Shown: positions 23,211 to 34,079 of the stretch, piece after piece
Numbering within the stretch: position 1 is the stretch's first letter
Layout of the letters: each line of letters begins with the position of its first letter
DNA from: Cristatella mucedo
Lineage: Eukaryota > Bryozoa > Phylactolaemata > Cristatellidae
Assembly (NCBI GenBank): GCA_009760855.2
Contig: WPIO01000018.1
Coordinates: 1,472,501 to 1,534,500 of the forward strand
Direction of reading: 5' to 3'
Length of the DNA stretch: 62,000 nucleotides
Notes under the pieces: model-generated
What the model was told of the DNA's origin: nothing
Database searches by the model: none
What the model saw: the letters and a program-made list of their open reading frames with translations, nothing else
Translations under genes and position numbers: made by a program

Positions 23211-23217
23211 GAGAGAA

Positions 23218-23513
23218 GAAAGAACTTAAAAACACACCTATTTAAGACAGCATTTAGTGGGTCCATGTGATTCGTCCTTGATGCGCTTATGCATGCTGAC
23301 GCTGTGCATGCTGCCACTAACCACATTTGCATGCTGACCCTGTGCATGTCAAACCTAAACATGTTATTTATTTTGTTTGTTTATCAAGCATGATATTACT
23401 CACCATTTAATTGCATTTCCCTTCGCAGCCAATGTAAAGCATCTAGAGAGAGAGAGATTGAGTACTCCGAGGGCGCTTTATCAAGTGCACTGTATTATTA
23501 TTATTATTATTTC
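23218..23513 (+). repeat. LINE-A 3' end
   Basis: Starts in the last ORF2 codons (AGAACTTAAAAACACACC), carries the duplicated GCATGCTGAC UTR units and the stem-loop, with a small (GA)n expansion where AGAAAGAGATT should be (23446-23458), and ends in (ATT)n at 23497-23511. Confidence 0.88.
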
Positions 23514-23514
23514 C

Positions 23515-23880
23515 TCAATTCGAAATGCATTCAAGACGTAGTCGCCCTTATAGCGTAGAGCCAGGGCCATAGGCAGGTATTCCTCTTCCTCAACGTGCAG
23601 CAACTCGATGCAATTAACCCCATTATCGCTACACTGAATATCACTAAAGCACAGATCCTCTTCTGGCATATAGAAAGGCTTGGCTAGAGTCACACTACTT
23701 GTACCGGCGACACCATCGTTCGCAATCTCGCAGTCAGGGAAATCAGTTTTCCAGCGTAGGAGCAGCAGTCCATAATCTCAACTGTTCTAGAGGTAGCTGC
23801 ATCGAAGCAAGTTACGACAGATAACAGTTCTAAAGTGGCTTTAACCGGCTCAGGAAGAACGACCACTTTGCACTTCATAT
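23515..23880 (-). CDS. Unidentified coding-like segment, possible exon
   Basis: Two - strand frames overlap. One (23878-23690) reads MKCKVVVLPEPVKATLEL and RTVEIMDCCSYAGK. The other is open from about 23785 to 23515 and reads DYGLLLLRWKTDFPDCEIAN, then GVAGTSSVTLAKPFYMPEED and EEEEYLPMALALRYKGDY. Composition is mixed and non-repetitive, with scattered Cys and acidic residues, as in real exons. TVEIMDCCSYAG resembles TIKVIDSCSDAG in the frame at 43564. The change of frame suggests either a frameshift in a dead copy or two exons. I recognise no family. It abuts the LINE-A tail. Confidence 0.3.
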
Positions 23881-24005
23881 CTTAAGGCTAAGATACCGGA
23901 CACCTACACGTTATCAGTAACCATTTTTACGCTCTTGTGTAAAATAATAGCTTACAGCTTCACAAGCCATAAATGGAGTTTCCCGATAAACACACGGAGC
24001 TTCAA

Positions 24006-24275
24006 CTAGGGCCTGCACCTTTGCAACACTGGTTGCCTTATTGGCCTTGACATTTTGTAAATTAACCGCAGTAATTTCAAGCCTTCTGCCTTCATCAGCT
24101 TACTCAGTTTCCAGCCTCGTACCAGTCTCAGCATTGCTACCAGCTGAATAGCAATGCCACTTAAAATAAATATTCCTGAATATTGCTTCAGGCATAGACG
24201 CACCTCTGCTTTCAGGCTATCAAGACTAGTATGCTTAAATTGCTTTGTGCTGCTCGGCCGCTGGTACAGCCTCAC
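24006..24275 (-). CDS. Unidentified short frame with one hydrophobic segment
   Basis: Eighty-nine codons with a strong hydrophobic stretch, YSGIFILSGIAIQLVAMLRL, flanked by basic residues (RGWKLSKLMKAEGLK), so a single membrane span with a basic cytoplasmic side would fit. It lies upstream of, and on the same strand as, the unidentified segment at 23515-23880, and could be another exon of the same gene. No family recognised; may be chance. Confidence 0.2.
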   Translation of the reverse strand: MRLYQRPSSTKQFKHTSLDSLKAEVRLCLKQYSGIFILSGIAIQLVAMLRLVRGWKLSKLMKAEGLKLLRLIYKMSRPIRQPVLQRCRP

Positions 24276-24807
24276 GACACACGCAGGCCCGAGCAGTTAC
24301 TCATCATACGCGTATGAAAAGAACCATGCTCTTCCTCGATTGCTTAATTGTGGTTAAACACGGCATTAACTATCGCAAAGGTTCAGCCGATGATTAGCTG
24401 AATTCTGAAGTTTAGTGTAACATCGTTCGAAGACTTGCTTTCGCATTCCGGACCTAACTCGCACACCCGAATAAAGAACTCCTTCTTTCAGGCTCAACTG
24501 TTACCAACACATGCGGAAGTAACGTAAAACTAACATAAACCACTGCCAATGGTCCTCAGCAAATTATACAAGAATTCTAACAAAATCTTTTACTAAGGCA
24601 GCGTGCGGCTTTCACGTCCGGATAGAAATAGCCTGTTAGCACAACGCTTGAAACGGTGCTAGTCTCAACTAACGAGTGACGATGCCTGAGACGCCTGGAT
24701 GCCGTACCACGGCTAACCACAATTATGTACTGCACCTATGCTCACAGGTATGCCGACAGTAGCAGAAACACCGTAGTGAAGAAGACCACTCATACTTAGA
24801 CGTATCA

Positions 24808-24887
24808 TCGATAATAATAATAATACACTCAATAAAGCGCCCTCGAGAACTTAATCTCTTTCTAGGTGCTTTACGTTAGCAGCAAGT
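24808..24887 (-). repeat. LINE-A tail only
   Basis: AATAATAATAATACACTCAA and AAAGCGCCCTCGAGAACTTA mark the terminal stem-loop and (ATT)n; homology ends near the TTTGCAGC equivalent (TTAGCAGC). Confidence 0.8.
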
Positions 24888-25077
24888 CCGTATCCATAAT
24901 TTAGAGAAGTCTATTTGACAGCAGCGGACGGTTACAGCCGTTCAACCGCCGTCATGGCGTACATCATCGGCTGTCCGGCCTAGAGCTCAAACCTGCTCAA
25001 AAGCCAATGCCGAACCCGGAATCGCAAGCTCCTGCCTATCTCATTGCATGGACTTTTATGCGGCCTCTGCTTCAGTT

Positions 25078-25190
25078 TATTGTATAACCGCGACAAGTGA
25101 TCGTCAGCCATAATTTCAGCTAGTTTAGCTGGCACCGCAGTTTCACTGGCAAGTAAATAAAGTACGGCTAGCCAGAGCTAGCCGTTCGTC
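25078..25190 (+). repeat. Repeat C, copy 2
   Basis: Partner of 22317-22440. It ends AAGTAAATAAAGTACGGC and a GGCTAGCCAGAGCTAGCC palindrome. Same strand as copy 1. Confidence 0.5.
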
Positions 25191-25199
25191 AAAGCTAGG

Positions 25200-26630
25200 C
25201 TCGTCCGTAGGAGCGGGCCAGTATTAGCGTGCTAGGATTTGCGCTTTGAATTTTCATAACTATCAGTCGGAAAGTTTACATAAGGGGCGCGCCATTATTG
25301 AGAAAATTATACCCAAAATAAATAGCTCTGATAGATTTTCTAGCGTCGGTTTTAGGCTGCGTAGCTTTGCTTACAAAGTTCAGTGGAGAAACACCACTTC
25401 ATTAACCTCACATTCACCGAAGCTAACATTAGTGAGCTCGAAATACTACTTCCGGTGCAAACATGTCCTAAAAATAGTTTTTAACACTATAACGGTCATG
25501 TGTTAATCACCAATACTTTTGATTTGAGTGCCAACATTTTATTATGAAAGGCTAACTTAGTAAAAATCAAAACTTCAACCCAATTTTCAGACAGGTATCC
25601 TTATCCTTCGCCCAGTGTCCCTTTCGTCATTTTTATCCAAGACACTAAATTAAGTGGTGACCCAGAGGCTTATTGATTAAATCAATTCATGACATAGCCC
25701 TTACATGTCACGTTCGGGATTTAAATCTTACCAGACCTTTGAAAATGCTCAGCATCCGGTTCAATGACTCACATCAGGCATCTGGGTGACTAGGTATCTA
25801 TTAGTCCAAATTATACAGAAAAGCAATGAAATCAGCAATCAACATGCCAACAAATTGTATTACCCTGCAAACATGGCAACAAAGAACATCAATCATCTTT
25901 TTTAACAGGTTCCAATCAATCATACTCTCAACGATCACATTGGAAACTTAGCAGAGCCTACATTCCAATACATTTGGGTTAGGTGTCATGTATAAAGCAC
26001 TCCATCCCCTTACGTCCATTCCCTCGCTGCATACCCTCACGTACCGACCTTGCAGGACTGTGAACACTGGTATTCTTACTCTCCTCTTCACTCTTCACCC
26101 TTCATGCTCTTCTATACTCAAGTCGTTGCAACATTTGTCTGCATAGCCAAAAAGGCCGCTATTCAGGTAGACTCTGAGCCACAGTTCTCTCTATAAGGTG
26201 CATGTTCCTACTGCTCCCAACATGAAAAAACCCGGATTGCGGATTTGAGTTTTTTACTCTGCAATTATTGTTTACCCACTGCGAGCTTTGGTGATAGCTG
26301 TAACGGCTCGTTCGCCACTCTGTAACCAGAGGCTGTTATATCAGATAAGCTTATTCAAATACAATGGTACAGGCTCGGTCACTTCCACTCTGACTGCAGC
26401 TTCTGTCAGGCTGTCGACTAAATAAATCTAAGCTAGATCAAGTGAAATTAAGTCACGTTAGTCTTATTTTTTCTTTTCTTTCATTTTTATTCACAAAACT
26501 TAACGAAGAGTGGCCGAGGTGTCTTGCTGTCACATGAGCCAATCACATCTGAAACCAAGTCACAATCAAGATTTAGAGCTACACATTTTAGTGAAACTGG
26601 TCCGCTTCAGTTCTAAATTAACCTCCTGAA
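25200..26630. other. No gene recognised
   Basis: AT-rich sequence with one 86-codon + strand frame (25246-25506) of unknown nature, preceded by no clear splice or promoter signal. No repeats shared with the rest of the window could be seen. Confidence 0.45.
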
Positions 26631-26639
26631 AATGATTAT

Positions 26640-27500
26640 TTCAGGGCCTCTCAGCTGCTACCACTAGATCTGTAAGTATGTTTGACACTGTTGACCAACA
26701 TATCCACCGGAGTGCCTTTCCAAGCACCTGAGAGTCACTTGTACTATGCAAACCTGAATTAGGAGCTCATTAAAAGATGCACGAGTATTGGTTAAAATGG
26801 CTGTATGTACGGGGTACCACAGGTATTTTTATTTTCAGTATCTATAATTTTGAAGTGGCCAATATCCCCAGTAGACTTTGCGTTGGCTTTCATTTCCACA
26901 TCGATGGAGCCCAGCATTGACATTTGTAAGCCTAGTTCCTCACTCGAATCACATTATAACCTGCAATCTTGCATAGATCACATTCACGTTCGGGTGGATT
27001 TTTGAAGCTGACAAAACGTAATACCATTCTAATAGGGAAGAGATTTTGCAGTTTCACAAAAAGTTAAAAGGCCTCACCGTTAAGATTTGTTCATCTGTGG
27101 TGTAGCTAAGTTTAATTTATACCGCGGCAGAAGAGCCTTCACTCCTATAACCAATTGCGTACAGTGGTTAGGAAAGGACTACGGGCATCAAATCAACGAC
27201 TCGTGTTGTGAAGAGCGAGCACTTTATCCCTGGGGTGTGACCAAGGGGCATGCACTCATCATTTAGTTTTACTATTCCCAGAAGCCTTGGTATTAGAGGA
27301 ACTCTTTTTTCCAATGCAAAATCCACCTATCCACAGCTATGGAAGATCGGCAAACTCAGGGCCTGCATAGATAAGTTCGGCTACAAATCTAGTTAAACGC
27401 ATTCTTGACATTGCATATAGATTCGGATACTCCCATTGTGCAAGACAGTGTGGAAAGGGTGCTTAATCTTCTGCAACTAACGAAACGAATCAGCTGGCCT
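26640..27500 (+). pseudogene. Very degenerate LINE reverse transcriptase relic
   Basis: Scattered pieces fit reverse-transcriptase motifs: MFDTVDQHI (normally AFDTVDHxIL) near 26680 and YGVPQ (start of GVPQGSVLGP) near 26807. Everything else is broken by stops. The downstream part could be the connector region, but is too decayed to align by eye. Confidence 0.4.
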
Positions 27501-27734
27501 CGGGTCTGCTATCAACGGCGTTGAAGTTGCATCAAGTCAGTACTGATTAACAAACTGCCAATTAAGCGTTGAATGGATTTCACGATTCTCTGTCTGGATC
27601 TCAGGTCAGAAGGACAATTCCTACACTCACGCGTCTATCTATCCGATCTCATCGCTCCACCTGTGCACTGTCCGCTCCTAAGCATCACGCCATCTCGTTC
27701 GTCTTCGCATCTCGCCGCCGTTGCAGGTTATTAA

Positions 27735-28095
27735 AATCTGTAGATGATGCTCTTAAAGCCTGGAACTCCCTGCCGACCTGCGTCAGAACATCCCCTGACC
27801 TGACCACATTTAAAAGGAACTTAAAAACACACCTATCTAGGACAGCATTTAGTGGATCCCTGTGATTCTTCCTTCGTGTGCTTATGCGTGCTGACACTGT
27901 GCATGCTGCCACTAACCACATTTGCATGCTGACCCTGTGCATGTCACCCCTAACCATGTTATTCATTTTGTTTGTTTTTCAAGCACGATTTTACTTACCA
28001 TTCAATTGCATTTCCCTTTGCAGCAAATGTAAAGCACCTAGAAAGAGATTAGGTTCTCTGAGGGCGCTTTATCCAGTGTATTATTATTATAATTG
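27735..28095 (+). repeat. LINE-A 3' end
   Basis: ALKAWNSLPTCVRTSPDLTT then TFKRNLKTHLSRTAFSGSL in frame, followed by the family UTR, the stem-loop AAAGCACC (28031-28038) with GGGCGCTTT (28062-28070), and ATT repeats. Very similar to 9372-10063, so probably one of the younger copies. Confidence 0.9.
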
Positions 28096-28329
28096 TTGTT
28101 ATCAAGCCTCGAGCTCGTGTGCAGCAAAATTCCGGTAATCACTTTTTGCATGGATTCTACCGACACTGACGGTTGCGTGATATACCATTAAGATTCAGCT
28201 ACGGACACGACTGTTTTGGTCAGCTCACTTTGGCAGAGAGAACCTGGATTTTCTCGCTGTCTGCGTGCTTTCCCTGCTTACCTTTGCATGATTCCATGTA
28301 CGTTACTAGCAAAAAATCCTTATTGCATG

Positions 28330-28724
28330 TATGGACGACATGATCACATGGACAGGAACACATTTTCCCTAAACTAAATTATGATAAAACCAACTTACCA
28401 GTTGTATGAAAACAAAGTCTGATTCAGAAACTGGAAAGGCTAACGCTCAAAATCGGCTCTGCCAGCATATCTCCTGTTGAATCTGCCCGAAATCTATGTA
28501 TCGTGCTCCGTAGCAACCTTTCATTGGACGACCGCATCAGCTCCACAGTCGCGTCTGCCTACTTTCAGCTACATACAATTGCTAAAATTTGGACTTTTTT
28601 AGACTGGGATAATGCTTCTAAAAAGGTCCATGCATTTTTAACATTCAGTCTTGACTTCTGTAACTCCATGCTTGCTGGCGCTACCGGCCTTTGCGATCAG
28701 GAGCTTAAAGCTGATGCAAGAAAT
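28330..28724 (+). repeat. LINE-A ORF2 fragment fused to LINE-B
   Basis: Runs from the block after YADD (AAACCAACTTACCAGTTGTA) through LSLDDRISSTVASAYFQLH and FSLDFCNSMLAGATGLCDQE, then changes abruptly to LINE-B sequence near 28725. The 3' half and tail of LINE-A are missing. Confidence 0.8.
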
Positions 28725-29408
28725 CCGAAGCTAGAAACTAAATGACGATAAAACCGAACTGCTGCTCATAGGACACCCTAAGCGTGTGGCTGGATTAAAA
28801 GGCTTTGCTCTTAAAATAAGTAATGCTGTTGTGCGACCATCACCACGTGCTCGAAATTTAGGTGTCGTTTTCGACTGCTGCCTCAATTTTAAAAGCTTCA
28901 ATCAAATAACTGCTTCTACAGCTAGCCATCACGTCCGATCCCTGTCTAAGATTAGAAGCTATCATCCACGGTGGCTTTTAAAAAAATTAACTAGCTCCAA
29001 AGTTCCGTCTCGGCTTGATTATTGTAACTCTTTTTTGGTTGGGCTACCAAAGAAAGCAACTAGGCCACTGCAGCTTACTATAAATCTGGCTGCAAGGGTA
29101 GTCTCCAAGTGCCGGAGGTTTGAGCAAGTGTCTCCTTTGCTAAAAGCGCTAGGATGGATGCTGATTGAGCCACGGATACACAGCCAAATTCTTACGCTGA
29201 CCCACAAGGCCCACCACGGTTTGTCTCCTTCGTACCCAGCTCAACTGCTGCAACAGTTTCAGCCTGTTCGCACAATCTGGTCAAGGGTGGACAGTAAGTT
29301 AGCTGTTACATTATCCCACTTTAAAACCGTTGGCGACAGAAGCTTTAGCTCTGCAGGTCCTATACTGTGGAACTTGCTATCACAATTCTTATGCAATGAC
29401 AACTACTC
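28725..29408 (+). pseudogene. LINE-B ORF2 C-terminal fragment
   Basis: A 229-codon frame (28786-29475) has PRARNLGVVFDCCLNFKSF, PSRLDYCNSFLVGLPKKATR, ALGWMLIEPRIHSQILTLTH and SFSSAGPILWNLLSQFL. This is the domain after the reverse transcriptase in L2/CR1-type elements, and it is the best preserved LINE-B protein segment in the window. Catalytic motifs are not included. The element is cut at 29408 by a LINE-A insertion on the other strand, and its own tail is lost. Confidence 0.85.
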
Positions 29409-29411
29409 TCC

Positions 29412-29850
29412 TATTAATAATAATAATAGTAATGCACTTGATAAAGTGCGTTCAGATAACTCAATCTCTCTCTAGGAGCTTACATTTGCTGCAAAGGGAA
29501 ACGCAATTAAATGGTGAGTAATATCATGCTTAATTAACAACATGACTAACACGGTTAGGGGTGACATCCACTTGGTCAGCATGCAAATGTGGTTAGTGGC
29601 AGCATGCACAGTGTCAGCACTCACGAGCACACAAAGGACGAATCATAGGGACCCACTAAATGCTGTCCTTAATAGGTGTGTTTTTAAGGTCTCCAAAAGA
29701 TTTGAGATCTGTAAGGGATATATAGGTACACTGTTAGATTCCGAAAAGCAGGTGGTGCGATGATTGGTCTGGTGGGGGAGTAGATCGAACTTAGTGACAG
29801 TAGCCTCCATATAAAGTTTAATCCTTGTGCGACCTACGTTGTTCTGCATA
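29412..29850 (-). repeat. LINE-A 3' end with internal deletion, inserted in LINE-B
   Basis: On the + strand the (ATA)n, the stem-loop and the UTR follow in family order. At 29688 the sequence jumps from TTTTTAAGG to TCTCCAAAAGATTTGAG, leaving out about 90 bases (the KAWNSLPTCVR part) present in 9372-10063. It interrupts the LINE-B copy 28725-29408, so it is the younger of the two. Confidence 0.85.
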
Positions 29851-29859
29851 GTAAGCTGT

Positions 29860-31055
29860 AACGTGCAATAATGTGGATTGAGTTGCTTATGAATGGTTCT
29901 TCAACAACTGCAAATGAGAAACCTATTACCAGAATTTGGGGAGCGAGCTGCCACATATATATATATATATCTCGCTGGATCTTTTAATTTCACTCTTTAA
30001 AACCTACCTGTGAGTTCTATATGAGAAAATGCCCAAAACTCACAAGCTCTCCTTCGTATATGGGTTCCATTCAGCCAACGAGTGAGGAGCTCAAGATGCA
30101 GCCCTACAGTAAGCTGACTTCAATGATTCGCTTCACAAGCTGGTTGGGGATCAAGTTTTGGGTTCTGAAAGAACCCAAGCGCTAAATCGGCACCTTCTAG
30201 CTTAACTAATCTCCCTTGCAAGTGCATGACGAATTGCATTCCCGGGTTAGCTTGGAGCAGCTGACAGGCAAGGTAGGCATGTAACATTCAGTCCAGACCC
30301 AGGCAGGTGTCTATTATGTCTAATTATGCCAGAAGGGCGGACAAAGAATACGCTAAGAGACCTCTATTGATTCACTTCTTCCTGCTTTTTATCCCCAAGG
30401 TTCTGGTAGGTGCCAGGGAGGTAATAACACCACCTATACCTTATTAAAGCCATCGGTGAGGTCTTAATTATGCCAATGGTTCCTCGCTTGCCCAAACGCC
30501 TGGTTAAACACGCTGAGCTGCAAGAGACTCACCAATTGCATGCGATCCGGGACTCGAACTTCCAATGCATGCAGAATCAGGCAATGGCACAATACCCACG
30601 GACCAAGAGTGTGTTCTGGCATCGCGAATTTCATACGTCACCACGGGAAAGACAGCAAACTTCCACGATAACGTACGTCTAACGTAGGGTTTACCAATAA
30701 ACTGGCCTACAAATACAGGTACACAAGAGAAACGATCCAGCAGAAGAACAAGCTAAGCTAGGCCGTTTCAACCGTGTTAAACTGTTCGTCTGAATTAGCG
30801 CCAAACCAAGAGGCAATACCAGAGTGGAACTTTCAAGCAGTGCTAAGTATGCGGTTAACCATAGAGGATCATAACTAGTGATGGAGCGGAAGCTAGGCGA
30901 AAAGACAAAGCACTCAACGACCCTTTGGCGAACTGCATTCTCCAAATCCAATTGCTGTTTTCGCCTCTCACCCGTGCAGTGATTAGCAAGATGGCTGAGC
31001 AGCTCGGTAAGTTGCTTCCCTAAGGAAGGTGCTGCATCAGCCCTGGAACTAAACT
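29860..31055. other. No gene recognised
   Basis: A (TA)9 run sits at 29953-29970. A 128-codon - strand frame (31077-30691) has no recognisable similarity and overlaps the start of the next LINE-A copy, so it is probably chance. Confidence 0.4.
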
Positions 31056-31057
31056 TG

Positions 31058-31735
31058 TTTAGACAGGGATAGCACACATCGAAGTTGGTACGTGCATTTG
31101 TGACATCTAGTCTTGACTTCTGTAACTCACTGCTTGCTGGTCTACCGTCCTTGGCGCTCTGGCTCTAACAGCTGGTGCAAAGCTCTGCAGCCAGGCTTGT
31201 CTGTCGTGAGCCTAGCAGTTGCCACATCACTTCACTTCTCGTAGACCTGCACTGGCTACCAGTCAAGAAACGCATCGACTTCAAGGTTTTGTAACTCACT
31301 TTCAGGTCCCTTCATTATTTGGCTCCTACCTACTTATCACATCTACTCCCCGACCTGGCTAAGCATCGTACCACTTTTTTAATCTGTTTACCCATACCTC
31401 ATATAAATCTCGTATCCTTTGAAGACCATGCCATTTATTTGTTTGCTCCCAAAGCCTGGAACTCACTCCTGACTTGAGTTACCAATCTCCACGACTTGTC
31501 CACATTTAAAAGAAACTAAAACGTGTCTATTTGTTGCAGCATTTAGTGGGTCCCGGTGATTCGTCCTTTAAGAGTATATGGTTGCTGACACTGTGCATGC
31601 TGCCACTTACCAAACTTTCATGCAGAAACTGTGCAAGTCACCCTAACCATGCTATTCTTGTTTTATATCGAGCACGATACCACGGACCATTCGATCGAGC
31701 TTTCTTTGCAGCAACTGGTGCATTGATCGCCTCTG
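31058..31735 (+). repeat. LINE-A fragment, ORF2 end and UTR without stem-loop
   Basis: Starts near GACAGGGATAGCACACATCG, continues through SLDFCNSLLAGLPSLAL and VDLHWLPVKKRIDFKVL to KAWNSLLT and the UTR. The terminal stem-loop is missing: at about 31720 the sequence passes into a further LINE-A copy. Confidence 0.85.
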
Positions 31736-31741
31736 CTATAC

Positions 31742-33268
31742 ATGACTAACATCATAAATATGTCGTTAGCCTCAACTCATGTCCCAGCATCTTTCAGAAA
31801 GGCTGTAGTCAGGACACTACTCAAGAAACCGACACTTGACTACGAGAATTTTGGCAACTTCCGCATAGTCTCCCTTCTGACGTTCCTATCAAAGACATTG
31901 GAACGAATCGTGGCAGACAGGCTGAACTCATATATTGAAACTTCTAACTTTGTTAGTAAGCTCGAGTCTGGGTTTAGAGCTAATCGTGCCTCAGAGTTAG
32001 CACTGCTTTGGGTGTACAATGAATGACCTACTTAAGAATGCAGACATGGGTCGAGTACATCTGCTTGTTTTTCTCAATCTTTTGGCAGCTTTAGATAATA
32101 TCGATCTCCAAGTCCTTCTTGAAGGCCTCAAATCTCGCCTGCCCTTCAAGGGCACTGCTTTGCAATGCTTCAGGTCCTATCTCAGTCGGAAACTCCAAAG
32201 GTTTGATGTGAATGGACAAAGATCATCCTAGGAACTGCTTAAATATGGGGTACCTGAGGGCTCCGTGCTTGGTCCATTTCTTTTCACGGTTAATACTCAA
32301 CTTCTTGCCTATGTGACCGCAAAACAGAATCTAAGCTTTCAATTTTATGTGGATGACACTCAGTTGTACCTTTACTTTGATATCTCCCAGCCCACCAGCA
32401 TGTGAAATTCTCTTAACTTCCTTGCTGCCATGTATTGATGACGTCCGCATATAGATAGCAGCAAATTTCCTTAAATTGAATGATGATAAAACCAACTTAC
32501 TAGTTATCGGAAAATCAAATGGGATTCAAAAATAGGAAAGGCCAATGCTCAAAATCGGCACTGCCAGTATATCTCCTGTTAAATATTTACGAAATCACGG
32601 GTCATGTTCCATAGTGACCCTTCAATCGACGGCCACGTCAGCTCCACAGTCAAATCTGCTTACTTTGAGCTACATGATTTGTAAAATTTGGGCTCGCCAG
32701 GACAGGGATACCACTTCTAAATTGATCTATGCATTTGTGACATCCCGTCTTGACTTCTGTAATTCGCTGCTTGCTGGCCTACCTTCCTGCAAGCAGGAGC
32801 TTACAGCTGGTACACTTCCCCATCAGGCTAAGCCTCGTCGCACCAGCTTTCGGAATCTAACTGTTTAACTATACCTCGTACAAACCTCAAATTCTTTGGA
32901 GACCGTGCATTTAGTTTGTACGCTCCCAAAGCCTGGAACTCACTCCCGACCTGAGTCATCACATCTTCTGACTTGTCCACATTTAGAATGAAACTAAAAG
33001 CGAGTTAATGTATGACAGTATACAGTGCGTCCCTGTTATTTGTCCTTTATGTGCTTATACTTGCTGACACTGCAGCAAGCTGCCACTAGCCACACTGGCA
33101 TACTGACCCTGTGCATGTCACCCCTAACCATGTTATTCTTGTTGTTCATTGAGCATGCTACCACCAACCATTTGATTGTGATTCCTTTGCAGCAATTGTA
33201 AAGCACCAATAAAGAGATTAAGTTCACTGAGGGAGATTTATCAAATGTATTACTATTATTATTATTAA
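31742..33268 (+). pseudogene. Longest LINE-A copy with reverse transcriptase motifs
   Basis: A broken ORF2 covering the reverse transcriptase (RT). The first frame (31742-32026) has SFRKAVVRTLLKKPTLDYEN, LTFLSKTLERIVADRLNSYI and SKLESGFRANRASELALL. Downstream, after stops and shifts, come YGVPEGSVLGPFLF near 32247 (normally GVPQGSVLGP) and the catalytic box FYVDDTQLYLYF near 32343. It then follows the family order to CNSLLAGLPSCKQE and the 3' UTR, with an internal deletion of roughly 150 bases at 32795 (the LHWLPVKQ part is gone). Stem-loop and (ATT)n close it at 33195-33268. The enzyme normally copies its own RNA at a nicked target; this copy cannot. Confidence 0.9.
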
Positions 33269-33504
33269 CTGCAACGGGCCTATTAAGAGACCAAGTCCTG
33301 TGGAGGCATTATACCAAACGTATTGTTGTTAACATGATTAACTCCTTGGTCTCTATGGTGCATGTCGAAGGCGATCCATGCAGAGGCTTCTTGACAAGTA
33401 TGAGTCGAGGTGGCATCTCAAAGCGTGGATAGTGAGTAGTAGATACTGCTACAAGTCAAATGCGAGCACTCTTTCTCTAAGCCAAACTAGTTGCATCCAG
33501 GATC

Positions 33505-33615
33505 AAAAGAATAAGGAATACCCAGGGGAGCAGTGCCTGATCTATTTTTTTCACAATTTACTCTAACAAATGCAATCGCTAAAAACGAAATAGGCTATCA
33601 TTCCTATGAGAATAA
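33505..33615 (+). pseudogene. Reverse transcriptase relic
   Basis: One frame reads GIPRGAVPDLFFSQFTLTN followed by AIAKNEIGYHSYEN. This aligns with GVPQGSVLGPxLFxxYxLPL...FHxYADD of LINE reverse transcriptases; the catalytic Asp pair is lost (YEN). An old element of a family other than LINE-A, judging by how far it differs. Confidence 0.6.
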
Positions 33616-33939
33616 CACGGCACCACGAGATAACAAGCTGATAACGCCGACTAGACCGGCCAAGTTTCTTTGAACATCCTCCTTGACTTAAAGCAAGATC
33701 CGGCTTAGTTTGCAATTAGGTTCCTTAAGCTGAAAGTCGCTCGATAAACCTGATACATTGATTGCTAAAACTACACACGGAGTGCCGATACCGAGTAGTT
33801 GCTGCTATCCTTAATATTATCGTTATCCCTATCCTATCATTAATTGATAGAAATCAAGTGAGGCTAGAGAGGCTATTGTGTAGTTCATTTATTTGCTGGA
33901 GCCATTTTTGGCCCAGTAATTAACCACCCCTCGGCCTTT

Positions 33940-34075
33940 CTCCCTTAGACGTGCTCCCCCGACCAAGGTCTGGCCAAGGTCGTAGGCTCGAACCCCCCCC
34001 CCAGCATATGTGAAGCACCGGAATAGAGATTAAGTTACCTTGGGGTGTTATGCAAATGAATTATATTATGAATTA
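33940..34075 (+). repeat. tRNA-derived SINE (family 1), degenerate head
   Basis: B-box region AGGTCGTAGGCTCGAACCCC, the spacer AGCATATGTGAAGCACCGG, then AATAGAGATTAAGTTACCTT and a TTATGCAAATGAATTATATT tail. The A-box half is poorly preserved. The tail corresponds to the LINE-A stem-loop, with the outer stem partly lost (AGCACC/GGGTGTT). Confidence 0.75.
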
Positions 34076-34079
34076 TGTT

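Noticed and set aside
24006-24275. Tetraspanin fourth membrane segment
   Set aside because: The hydrophobic stretch is compatible, but no CCG motif or other tetraspanin part lies upstream on the same strand; kept only as an unidentified frame.
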